A stretch of DNA of 32,525 nucleotides. It comes from Chloroflexota bacterium (GTDB taxonomy: Bacteria > Chloroflexota > Chloroflexia > Chloroflexales > Chloroflexaceae). Where the stretch lies: positions 1 through 32,525 of the forward strand of contig JAUQOZ010000132.1 of assembly GCA_030550625.1 (NCBI GenBank), read 5' to 3'. How positions within the stretch are numbered: position 1 is the first letter of the stretch; each line of letters begins with the position of its first letter. The notes below the pieces were generated by a model. It was not told the origin of the DNA. It worked only from the letters and a program-made list of their open reading frames with translations, and ran no database searches. A program made the position numbers and the translations under genes. Shown one piece after another: positions 1-8,686 of the stretch.

Positions 1-26
1 CGGGGGCTGCGCCCCCTCGCAATGAC
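1..26. repeat. Edge of a probable dispersed palindromic intergenic repeat (truncated by window start)
   Basis: gggggc-tgc-gccccc hairpin (2-16) followed by ctcgcaatgac, in the gap before the first CDS; resembles REP-like intergenic elements. Confidence 0.4.
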
Positions 27-41
27 ATATACGGTATCTTT

Positions 42-1001
42 ATGAACCTGTATCGCACCATCATCTTCATCTTGCTCTTTATCGCACCGCCAGCGGCCAA
101 GCCGGCGATCTTGCGCATCTGCTGCGGTGCGCAGATCGGACGCGGCGTTGCGATTGGCTGGTTCGCCACGGTGATGGGCCGGCATATCAGCATCGGCGAC
201 TACAGCGCCATTCGTGCGCTAACAGTCATCAACTGCGGCGGCGACATCAGCATTGGTCGCTACAGCATCATCAGCAGCTTCACGCTCGTGTACGGCGCTG
301 ATGGCTTACGCATCGGCGATCACAGCTACATCGGCCCGCAATCGCTGATCAACACCGAAGAAGAAGTCCGGATCGGTCACTGGAGCGCGCTCGGCGCGCG
401 CTGTATGGTCTACACCCACGGCTCGTTCTTACCGTACACTGAAGGCTACTGGGTACGCTTCGCGCCGGTCGTGGTCGGCAACCGAGTCTGGTGCGCCGCC
501 GGGGTCTTTTTGCATCCCGGTGCGACGGTCGGCGATAACAGTTTTGTGAACTCGCGCTCGGTGGTGAGTGGCGAGATTCCGCCCGACTCAATCGTGGAAG
601 GCAACCCGGCGCGGGTAGTCAACGCGATGAGCCGCATGCAACGCGCCATCACCCCGCGCCGGCTCGACGCGATCGCCGGGCAGATGGTGCGCCACTTTGT
701 GACGCTGGCGGCTGCGCATGGCGATCTACGGGTGTTGGCCGAACATCCCCACCCGCTTGTGCAGGCCGGACGGCAAACCTACCAGATCGCGATCGCGCCG
801 GCAGCAAGTGACGTGCCGGCAGTTGATCCCGCTCATGCTACCATCTGGTTGATCTGCCGGCGCGACTGGCAGCCGCCGTCGGATCTGTGGCTCGATTTGA
901 CCAATAACCAGCGCAGTTCGCGCCATGCTGCGCCGCTCGATGCGCTCTGCACCTTCTTGCAGCGATACTACGGCATTCAACTCGAATATGAAGCGAGGTA
1001 A
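42..1001 (+). CDS. Left-handed beta-helix (hexapeptide-repeat) acyltransferase with C-terminal extension
   Basis: 319 aa ORF; repeated [IV]G-x4 hexapeptides (ISIGDYSAI, ISIGRYSII, LRIGDHSYIG, VRIGHWSALG, VVGNRVWCAAG, ATVGDNSFV) and terminal IVEGNPARVV. Confidence 0.88.
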   Translation: MNLYRTIIFILLFIAPPAAKPAILRICCGAQIGRGVAIGWFATVMGRHISIGDYSAIRALTVINCGGDISIGRYSIISSFTLVYGADGLRIGDHSYIGPQSLINTEEEVRIGHWSALGARCMVYTHGSFLPYTEGYWVRFAPVVVGNRVWCAAGVFLHPGATVGDNSFVNSRSVVSGEIPPDSIVEGNPARVVNAMSRMQRAITPRRLDAIAGQMVRHFVTLAAAHGDLRVLAEHPHPLVQAGRQTYQIAIAPAASDVPAVDPAHATIWLICRRDWQPPSDLWLDLTNNQRSSRHAAPLDALCTFLQRYYGIQLEYEAR

Positions 1002-1004
1002 GCT

Positions 1005-2087
1005 ATGACTCGTGTCCTCACCGTGCTCGGCACCCGGCCTGAGATTATCAAACTCTCACCACTCATTCCGCTGCTGGAAGAGCGGTTCGAGCATATTTTG
1101 GTGCATTCTGGCCAGCACTATTCCTACGAAGTTGACGCCATCTTCTTCGAGGAGCTGAGCTTGCCGGCGCCGCGTTACACCCTCGGCGTCGGTTCGGCCC
1201 AGCATGGCGAACAGACGGCGCGCATTCTGGCCCGGCTCGAACCAATTTTGCTGCAAGAACGGCCCGATCTGGTGCTGGTGCAAGGCGACACCAACACGAC
1301 CATGGCCGGCGCACTCTGCGCGGCGAAACTCGGCTTTCCAGTGGTGCATCTGGAAGCGGGGGGACGGTCGTTCAACCGGGCTATGCCCGAAGAACTCAAC
1401 CGGATCATTGTCGATCATATCGCCGAGATTCTACTGGCTGCCGACGAGATTGCCGCCAACAACCTGCGCGCTGAGGGGTTGCCGGAGGAGCGCATTCACG
1501 TGATTGGTTCGACCGCGATTGACGCGGCGCTGCTGCACCGTGAGCGGGCCAAGCAGAGCGCGATCTTAACTCAATTGGAACTTCAGCCGGGCGAATACCT
1601 CGCGCTCACCCTGCACCGGGCCGAGAACACCGAACCGGCAGTGCTGCCCGGCATCGTGTACGCACTCAACGAACTCGCCGAAAGCCACCGGATTGTTTTC
1701 CCCGTGCATCCGCGCACCGCCGCGGCGCTGGAACGGCAAGGATTGCAGCTCTCGCCACGCATTCTTGCTATTAGACCGCTCGGCTACCTCGATACACTCT
1801 GCCTCGTGCAAGCAGCACAAGCACTCCTCACTGACTCAGGCGGATTGCAAGAAGAGGCTGCCGTGCTCGGCACTCCCATCTTGCTGGTGCGCAACGAGAC
1901 CGAATGGCGCTATCTGGTTGATGCAGGGGTTGCAGTGCTGATCGGCAACCGTTATGAGAGCATCCTCGCCGGCGCCGCGACGTGGCTCAGTCCCGCCGGA
2001 CTCGCTCGCCTGCGCGCAGCGCGTTCGCCGATTGTCAGCGGGGCCGCCGAGCGGGCAGCAGCGATTATGGCTGCTTACGTGCAGTAG
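1005..2087 (+). CDS. UDP-N-acetylglucosamine 2-epimerase family (non-hydrolysing, WecB-like)
   Basis: 360 aa; VLGTRPEIIKLSPLI, SGQHYS, VQGDTNTTMAGAL, MPEELNRIIVDH, LTLHRAEN, FPVHPRT, LTDSGGLQEEA. Confidence 0.92.
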   Translation: MTRVLTVLGTRPEIIKLSPLIPLLEERFEHILVHSGQHYSYEVDAIFFEELSLPAPRYTLGVGSAQHGEQTARILARLEPILLQERPDLVLVQGDTNTTMAGALCAAKLGFPVVHLEAGGRSFNRAMPEELNRIIVDHIAEILLAADEIAANNLRAEGLPEERIHVIGSTAIDAALLHRERAKQSAILTQLELQPGEYLALTLHRAENTEPAVLPGIVYALNELAESHRIVFPVHPRTAAALERQGLQLSPRILAIRPLGYLDTLCLVQAAQALLTDSGGLQEEAAVLGTPILLVRNETEWRYLVDAGVAVLIGNRYESILAGAATWLSPAGLARLRAARSPIVSGAAERAAAIMAAYVQ

Positions 2088-2114
2088 CAACTATGCTTAG
2101 AGCCGCTGATCGGA

Positions 2115-2143
2115 TGAGCGACCTTGCTTTGTAAGGTCGCTCA
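2115..2143. terminator. Perfect 11-bp stem hairpin, possible terminator
   Basis: tgagcgacctt-gctttgt-aaggtcgctca, 27 bp after the epimerase stop, with a short T run (2159-2163) downstream. Confidence 0.55.
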
Positions 2144-2256
2144 TGGATTCTTATGACATTTTTGTCAGATGCATACCTTTCTATAGTTAGTCAAAGTTCA
2201 GACCTGCCGGTTATGCTGGCAACACCTAGAAGAAAGATGCGTGGTGGGTACAAACC

Positions 2257-2988
2257 ATGACCGATCGATTGCAGCTCTACCTCAGCCGGCAAGCCAATTC
2301 TCTGCCACGGTACATTGCCGAGCAGCTTATGCAGAGTTTGTTCGGTTGGATACCGAGCGTGATCGGGATTGGCATCCGCGCAATCGCTTACCGCGCCATG
2401 ATGCACATGGACGGCATTGCTGCGATTGAAGACGGCGTGCGCATCCGCTTTGCCGGTAATGTGCGACTGGGGGCGGGAGTGTACCTCGATCATGGTGTCT
2501 ATCTCCACGCTTGTCCGGGCGGCATCACCATCGGCGACGAAAGCATGGTGATGAAAAACGCCATCCTCCACGTCTACAACTTTCGCAACCTCCCCCATAG
2601 CCACATTACCATCGGACGGCGATCGCTCATCGGCGAAAGCTGCATTCTGCGCGGTCAAGGCGGCATCACCATCGGCGATGATGTCTATTTAGGAACGCTC
2701 GTGCAAATACTGGCGGTCAATCACGTCTTCAGCGATACGACCCGCCCGATCAGCGCCCAAGGCATCACCGCACAGGGTATCAGCATCGGCGATGGCTCTT
2801 GGATCGGGAGCGGCGCCATCATTCTCGACGGTGTGCGGATTGGGAAGAATGTCGTGATTGGCGCAGGCGCGGTAGTGACGAAAGACATTCCCGATTACTG
2901 CATTGCGGTGGGCAATCCCGCCCGTGTGGTGCGTAACCTGAGCACCGATCCGTTACCTATCGAACAATTGGCAATGCCAGTGTACTAA
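2257..2988 (+). CDS. Hexapeptide-repeat acyltransferase (WcaF/NodL/maltose O-acetyltransferase-like)
   Basis: 243 aa; [80 protein letters not shown]. Confidence 0.9.
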   Translation: MTDRLQLYLSRQANSLPRYIAEQLMQSLFGWIPSVIGIGIRAIAYRAMMHMDGIAAIEDGVRIRFAGNVRLGAGVYLDHGVYLHACPGGITIGDESMVMKNAILHVYNFRNLPHSHITIGRRSLIGESCILRGQGGITIGDDVYLGTLVQILAVNHVFSDTTRPISAQGITAQGISIGDGSWIGSGAIILDGVRIGKNVVIGAGAVVTKDIPDYCIAVGNPARVVRNLSTDPLPIEQLAMPVY

Positions 2989-3054
2989 ACGGCGAGGCGC
3001 ACGACGGTGCGTCCGGTAGGGTTGCCACTGTGCGACCAAAGGGAGGGGGAAGAC

Positions 3055-4290
3055 ATGACCACGCTTTCCGTTGTGATACCGGCCTACAATGAAGAGGACG
3101 GGATTGCAGCCATTGTCGAACGGGTCTTGGCGATCAGGCCGGCATTGCAAGAGGTTGGCGTTGACGATCTCGAGTGCATTGTGGTTGATGATGGCTCGAA
3201 GGATCGCACCGCCGCGATTGTGCAGAGCTTCGGCGACCGGGTACGGTTAATCCGGCAGCAGAATCGCGGCTATGGCGGCGCCTTGAAGACCGGCTTCAGC
3301 CAAGCGCGCGGCGAGCTGATCGGCTTCCTCGATGCCGACAGCACCTACCCGCCCGAATACTTCCCGCAGATGTGCAAAGTCGCGCTGGAAGGCGCCGACA
3401 TCGTGATCGGCAGCCGCATGGCGGGCGCGCACAGCGAGATGCCGTTGGTGCGCCGGATCGGCAACACGATCTTCGCGACGATGCTCTCGCTGGTGGCCGG
3501 CGTGCGGATCAGCGACAGCGCCAGCGGCCAGCGCGTGTTGCGCCGCTCGATCTTGCCCATCATTTACCCTCTGCCCAACACCCTCGATTTCACCCCGGCG
3601 ATGAGCACCCGCGCCCTCCACGAAGGGCTACGGATGGTCGAAGTGCCCATCCCGTACAAAGAACGATCGGGTCGCAGCAAGCTGCACGTCATTCGCGATG
3701 GTCTGCGCTTTACCAAGTCAATTGTTTGGACGGCGCTGACCTATAACCCGGTGCGCATCTTTGGCGGGGTCGGGCTGGCATTGTTAGGATTGGCCTTGCT
3801 GATCACACTGGGACAGAGCATCGGGATCGGGCTAGGGCTCCTGAGCGGCTGGTCGTTCCCGCAGCTCTTCGGCGCACTGGTCCTCGCCGTCGCCGGTGTG
3901 ACTCTCTACACCACCGGCACCTCGTTCAGCTATCTGGTCGCTCTCTTCCACAAGCGCGCTATCCGGCAAGGCTTGTTTGGCCGGCGCGGCAACGGACGCC
4001 GGATCGAGCGCCATTACTGGTGGTTGGGATTGCTGGCTATCCTTGGCGGGATTGCCACCTACATCGCCGCGGTCGCGTTTGACCTGACCAATCCGGCGCT
4101 GGCGAATTCGTGGTTCGCGCCGGTGGTCAGTGCAATGCTGGTGCTGATGGGAGTGCAACTCGTCAGCGCATGGGGACTGGCGCGAGTCTTGGCCGAACTG
4201 AGCCGGCGCGAGAGCGAGCAAGCCGCCGATCTCAACTGGACTTATACGCCACTGACAACGCCGGTTGAGCCGGCAGCGCAAACAGCTTAG
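3055..4290 (+). CDS. Family 2 glycosyltransferase, polyprenyl-phosphate sugar synthase (DPM1-like) with C-terminal transmembrane region
   Basis: ORF listed from 3007; ATG at 3055 follows gggaggggga. LSVVIPAYNEEDGI, VVDDGSKDRT, NRGYGGALKTGF, FLDADSTYPPEYF, IGSRMAG; hydrophobic C-terminal segments. Confidence 0.92.
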   Translation: MTTLSVVIPAYNEEDGIAAIVERVLAIRPALQEVGVDDLECIVVDDGSKDRTAAIVQSFGDRVRLIRQQNRGYGGALKTGFSQARGELIGFLDADSTYPPEYFPQMCKVALEGADIVIGSRMAGAHSEMPLVRRIGNTIFATMLSLVAGVRISDSASGQRVLRRSILPIIYPLPNTLDFTPAMSTRALHEGLRMVEVPIPYKERSGRSKLHVIRDGLRFTKSIVWTALTYNPVRIFGGVGLALLGLALLITLGQSIGIGLGLLSGWSFPQLFGALVLAVAGVTLYTTGTSFSYLVALFHKRAIRQGLFGRRGNGRRIERHYWWLGLLAILGGIATYIAAVAFDLTNPALANSWFAPVVSAMLVLMGVQLVSAWGLARVLAELSRRESEQAADLNWTYTPLTTPVEPAAQTA

Positions 4291-4304
4291 CGCGAGGCCA
4301 AGAC

Positions 4305-4838
4305 GTGGAACAGTTTTACGCATGGAGTGAACAGAACCTCGGCCAGACTCACTATGTGATCGGCTATCTGGTCGTCTTAGTCAGCCACAACTGGCCGATT
4401 ATAGCTGCACTAGCAGCGGCGCTGTTCTTCAGTATCCAGCTCTACCGGCGACCATCACGGGCTAATGCCGTCTGGCTGTTTAGCGCGCTGCTGTTTGGGC
4501 TTGGGTACGAATACGAAAAGCATGTGGCCGGCGAACTCCATCACGCAATCGATATGCTGTTCGGCTTGGAAATCGCCCACTGGAATCGCCCGCTGCATAT
4601 CATCGTCGGCCCAGTGATCAATACGGGGTTCGTGCTGATAACTTTTCTGATGGTGTCTCACGGTCTGTACCTTTCGTTCGGATCGTCTGTCATGAACGCA
4701 TTCCGCCGCTTCTACCCTGCCCGCACCGGTACGACAACAAGCGGCGCTACCGCATCACGTGATGCAAAATCACAAGAGGAGAACCATGAGCGAGCAGGAA
4801 ACGACGCCAACTCAACGCAAACAAGCGCCGGGAGATAA
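4305..4838 (+). CDS. Small membrane protein of unknown function (GTG start)
   Basis: 177 aa; several hydrophobic segments (VIGYLVVLVSHNWPIIAALAAALFF; AVWLFSALLFGLGYEY; IIVGPVINTGFVLITFLMV). 3' end overlaps the radical SAM ORF in another frame. Confidence 0.6.
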   Translation: MEQFYAWSEQNLGQTHYVIGYLVVLVSHNWPIIAALAAALFFSIQLYRRPSRANAVWLFSALLFGLGYEYEKHVAGELHHAIDMLFGLEIAHWNRPLHIIVGPVINTGFVLITFLMVSHGLYLSFGSSVMNAFRRFYPARTGTTTSGATASRDAKSQEENHERAGNDANSTQTSAGR

Positions 4839-6540
4839 ACCGACCGGCATTAAGCTGGTCGCCCCGGCCCGGCCCAACGAACGCGCCGGCGAGATCCGCT
4901 TTGTGGAAATGCCGCGCGAGAAGACGCCCCGGCTTGATGTGCTGGTGTTAAACCCGCCATCGCCCGACGGTGATCTCTTCTTGCGTGACATCGCCCGCGT
5001 TGGCCGGCGCACCCGCGACGGTATTATCTGGCCGCAAACCGCACTAGCCCAGATCGGCGCGGTGGTGAAAGAGGCCGGTTACACGGTCGAGGTGATCGAT
5101 GCGATCGGCCTTATGATGGATTGGAAGTCGTTCGAGAAATATATGTGGGAAAAGAAGCCGCGCTACATGATCATTCACGCGACGGCGCCCACCTTGACGA
5201 ACGACATGCGGACGACGTTCATTGGCAAAGCCGTGGGCACTATCACGATGGCGATCGGCACCCACGTCACGCCGATGACTCGCGAGACGCTCGAAGCGTA
5301 CCCGACGCTCGACATCGTGGTGCGCGGGGAACCAGAGCTGACCATTGTCGATGTCATCCGCACGATCGACCGGGTAGTTCAACAAGAACGCGCCGACGAG
5401 ACAGTGCCAGTCGGCAACCCCGATCTCACCGCACCGTGGCGCAAATTGCCCTTCCCTGACGCTTCGTACCTGACCACTCGCGGGCGGTTTCTCGGTGTGC
5501 ATCCCAAGATTATTGCCAAAGCCTTGCGCGAAACGCTCGGCGTCGGCTACCGCGACGAGCACGGCGAAGTGCAGATCAATCCTGACCGGCCATTTATTGA
5601 AGATCTTGACACCTTGCCCATCCCGTTGCACGACCAGTTGCCGTGGCAGCGCTACAAAGTGCCGATTGTCGGCGGCCCCTACACCTTTGTGCTGACCAGC
5701 CGCGGCTGCCCAGCCGGATGCCGCTACTGCATCAAACACGTGACTTACCAATCGAGCGTGCGCCACCGCAGCCCGCACCACGTCTTGCAAGAGATGATCA
5801 TGCTCAAAGAGATGGGCATGCATCACATCCACTTCGAGGCCGACCTGTTTACGGTCAAGAAGGAGTTTGTCTACGACCTCTGCAACACGATTATCAAAGA
5901 GGGCATTAAGCTGCGCTGGAGCTGCAACAGCCGGGTTGACTTTGTTGATGAAGATGAGTTGCGGTTGATGCGCAAGGCCGGCTGCTTCATGATTGCTTGG
6001 GGCCTTGAGAGCGGCAGCGAAGAGGTGCTGAAGCGGGCGCGCAAGGGCACCACGGTCAAGCGGATCGAAGAGACGATTGCCGCCAGCCACCGGGCCGGGA
6101 TTATGAACTGGGGCTATTTCATCATCGGCCTGCCGGGTGAGACGGTCGAGACGATTCAGCAGACGATCGCCCTCTCGAAACGGTTGCCGCTTGATATCGC
6201 CCTCTTCCATATCGCCACACCCTACCCCGGCACGCCATTCTATTACGAAGCGGTGGCCAATGGCTGGATCAAAATGAACCAGTGGGAAGACTACGATATG
6301 TATTCCCATACGGTGCTGAATTACCCGCACCTCAGCTCGGCTGATCTGGAATACTGGGCCAAGCGGGCAGCGCGCGAGTGGTCGCTGCGGCCACGCCCGA
6401 TCATGACCTTCCTCAAGGGCGCAGCCAACCCCGAAACGTGGGGCCAGCTCTGGCAGATCGGCGTCAATCATCTGAAGTGGATCGGCGGCAGCGTGCGCAA
6501 TGAGGGCCTGCGCCGCTTGAGCGGCAGCGGCACGATGTAG
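4786..6540 (+). CDS. B12-binding-domain radical SAM protein
   Basis: ORF listed from 4759; ATG at 4786 follows agaggaga. Cluster motif SRGCPAGCRYCIKH (CxxxCxxC), N-terminal LDVLVLNPPSPDGD... B12-binding-like fold region, WGLESGSEEVLKRARKGTT, YFIIGLPGET. Confidence 0.9.
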   Translation: MSEQETTPTQRKQAPGDKPTGIKLVAPARPNERAGEIRFVEMPREKTPRLDVLVLNPPSPDGDLFLRDIARVGRRTRDGIIWPQTALAQIGAVVKEAGYTVEVIDAIGLMMDWKSFEKYMWEKKPRYMIIHATAPTLTNDMRTTFIGKAVGTITMAIGTHVTPMTRETLEAYPTLDIVVRGEPELTIVDVIRTIDRVVQQERADETVPVGNPDLTAPWRKLPFPDASYLTTRGRFLGVHPKIIAKALRETLGVGYRDEHGEVQINPDRPFIEDLDTLPIPLHDQLPWQRYKVPIVGGPYTFVLTSRGCPAGCRYCIKHVTYQSSVRHRSPHHVLQEMIMLKEMGMHHIHFEADLFTVKKEFVYDLCNTIIKEGIKLRWSCNSRVDFVDEDELRLMRKAGCFMIAWGLESGSEEVLKRARKGTTVKRIEETIAASHRAGIMNWGYFIIGLPGETVETIQQTIALSKRLPLDIALFHIATPYPGTPFYYEAVANGWIKMNQWEDYDMYSHTVLNYPHLSSADLEYWAKRAAREWSLRPRPIMTFLKGAANPETWGQLWQIGVNHLKWIGGSVRNEGLRRLSGSGTM

Positions 6541-7144
6541 CTCACCTCCGTCGCTCTCACAACGTGAGAGGCGGACAGCACGTATCAACGTAAATGTAGT
6601 TGATGGCTTTGTGATGCACTGGTTGGCCCTCACCCCCAGCCCCTCTCCCGCTGGCGCGGGAGAGGGGAGCGCAGCACCGAGCGGTAAGGCATCGCACAGC
6701 GATCATACAGTTGCACTCGACCAAACGTTCTGTCCGTTCCTCAACTCTCACAAGGTGGGCGAGGAGCGATAACGCAACGGTATGCGCGGCATTCGCCGCG
6801 TCCTTCATCTCTCACTCCTCTCCTGCTGGCGTGAGAAAGGAGCGGACAGAACATCTGATCCGGCACCCGGCCCTGAAGGGCCGGGCTAGGGGTACGAAGC
6901 CCGCTGCGCGTGCCGCTGGCCCTCACCCCCAGCCCCTCTCTCACGAGCGCGGGAGAGGGGAGCGCAGCAACAAGCGTTGAGGCATCGTACAGCGATCAAC
7001 GGTTGTACTCGACCAAATTCTGTCCGCTCCTCAACCTTGCGGGAGAGGGGCGATGCAACACCGAAGCGTGCAACGTTCTATCCAACCACCACAGCCGCCG
7101 GGCACAATGCTGCCGGACGCCACTGACATGAGCAGCGGGGGAGT
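6541..7144. repeat. Cluster of palindromic intergenic repeats, including an imperfect direct repeat (~6625-6770 and ~6918-7053)
   Basis: Two copies of ggccctcacccccagcccctctc...gcgggagaggggagcgcagca...ggcatcg(c/t)acagcgatca...ctcgaccaaa...tctgtccg(t/c)tcctcaa; internal palindromes 6554-6570, 6640-6667, 6866-6885, 6933-6960. Confidence 0.85.
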
Positions 7145-8668
7145 ATGAATAAACCCATCGCCACCCAACCACAGAGCTCATCAACCACACTTATTCACTA
7201 TGGCGAGCGCATTGCAGCGTTAATCGTAATCGCTCTCATCGCGATACTCGCTTTGATTAACCTGCCCTACGCGCCCCGCACGTGGTTCGATGAAGGATCG
7301 CACCTGCACGTGCCAGAGACGCTGGTGCGCTATGGCGTCTATGCCGACATCAGCAGCGAAGGATTTCGTTACTTTGGGCCAACGATCGGGGTCGGGCCAA
7401 CAGTGATGTTGCCGGTGGCGCTGGTCTTTGCGGTGGTTGGAGTCGATCTGCTGCCGGCGCGGCTGGTGATCGTAGCGTACCTCTTTGCCGCACTGCTGAT
7501 CTTCTACCAATTGGCCCGCCGCTTGCACGGGGGGCGCTTGGCGCTGCTGACGATCGTGTTACTGCTCGCCTCCCGCACCCGCGGCTTTGAAGGCATGGTC
7601 GAATATGGCCGGCAAGTGTTGGGCGAGGTGCCGGGACTGGCGTGGCTCGGCGCTGGTTTGCTAGCGTACACCGTAGCCATCTTTCAGCCGGCCCAACGCC
7701 GGCGCTATGCGCTGCTTGCCGGGGTTGGCTTTGGCTTGGCCCTGATCACCAAAAACCAGTTTGCGTTGATTGTCGCGCCGGGTTTAGGATTGCTGGCCCT
7801 GCTCGACTGGCGCTCCTTCCGGGTGGGTGACTGGTGGTTGCGCTTAGCGCCGCCCATCATTGCCGGCGGTATGTTTGCCGGCTGGTTATTGATCATGCTA
7901 GCCTTCCTCGGCCCGGCTGATTTCAGCGCCAATCTTGCCAAGACCCGCCAAGCCGCTGGCGGCGCCATCTTTGTGTTTGATCTGGAAGCGACCCTGCGCG
8001 CAGTGCGCTATCTGGTGCAAGTGTACGGCGGTTTGCTCGTGCCGGCGCTGGTGTACAGCCTCTGGCGCTGCCGGCGCGGGGGGGCCGCCGCCTTCGCCGA
8101 ACTGGCGCCAACCCTCTTGGCGGTGCTCTGGCTGGCTTGGTACCTCGTATCGCTCGGCTGGCCGCGCTACGCCTTCCCAGCCGTTGCTCTCGGCGCGCCG
8201 GCAGTGGCGCGCATGATCGCTGACCTGATCGGTTGGTTTTGGCAACGCCGGCAACCACTGCTGGCCGGAGCCGCCGGCGCGTATCTGACATTGGTGATCG
8301 GCTTCTCGTTGAGTCTGACTGCGCAGGTGGTATTCACGCCTGATGATTCAGCCCACCGGATGGCAGCGTTCCTCAACCAGACCGTTCCTGCCGATCTCAT
8401 CATCGAGACGTGGGAACCAGAATTAGCTACCCTCACCGACCACACCTACCACTACGTGCCCACCGAACTGCTTGATCCGGCGGTACGGCAGGCATGGTTG
8501 GGCGGGCCGCCGGTAGCTTACGATGGCCTCGCTGCCCAGCCGCCATACGTGCTGACCGGGCCATTTAGCGCGTATACCGGCATCTATCCTGTCGATGCTT
8601 TAGCGCGTGAGTACACCATGATCTACAGCGCCGGGCCGTACACCCTGTGGCAGCGACGGGAACCATAA
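7145..8668 (+). CDS. Multispanning membrane protein, GT-C/GT39 (ArnT/PMT)-like glycosyltransferase
   Basis: 507 aa, many hydrophobic segments; N-terminal loop APRTWFDEGSHLHVPETLVRYGVYA with acidic residue after TM1, typical of GT-C families. Confidence 0.75.
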   Translation: MNKPIATQPQSSSTTLIHYGERIAALIVIALIAILALINLPYAPRTWFDEGSHLHVPETLVRYGVYADISSEGFRYFGPTIGVGPTVMLPVALVFAVVGVDLLPARLVIVAYLFAALLIFYQLARRLHGGRLALLTIVLLLASRTRGFEGMVEYGRQVLGEVPGLAWLGAGLLAYTVAIFQPAQRRRYALLAGVGFGLALITKNQFALIVAPGLGLLALLDWRSFRVGDWWLRLAPPIIAGGMFAGWLLIMLAFLGPADFSANLAKTRQAAGGAIFVFDLEATLRAVRYLVQVYGGLLVPALVYSLWRCRRGGAAAFAELAPTLLAVLWLAWYLVSLGWPRYAFPAVALGAPAVARMIADLIGWFWQRRQPLLAGAAGAYLTLVIGFSLSLTAQVVFTPDDSAHRMAAFLNQTVPADLIIETWEPELATLTDHTYHYVPTELLDPAVRQAWLGGPPVAYDGLAAQPPYVLTGPFSAYTGIYPVDALAREYTMIYSAGPYTLWQRREP

Positions 8669-8686
8669 CCCGACGAAAGGATCGCT

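Noticed and set aside
2257-2988. Calling the hexapeptide proteins WbpD/WlbB N-acetyltransferases
   Set aside because: The hexapeptide fold alone does not define the acceptor or acyl donor; O-acetyltransferase is equally likely.
5044-6633. 529-aa antisense ORF opposite the radical SAM gene
   Set aside because: It is fully antisense to a gene with clear catalytic motifs; its translation shows no recognisable domain and is a typical high-GC shadow ORF.
6541-7144. CRISPR array or small coding genes in the repeat block
   Set aside because: Only two long imperfect repeat copies with no regular short repeat-spacer pattern; the ORFs here are composed of repeat sequence.
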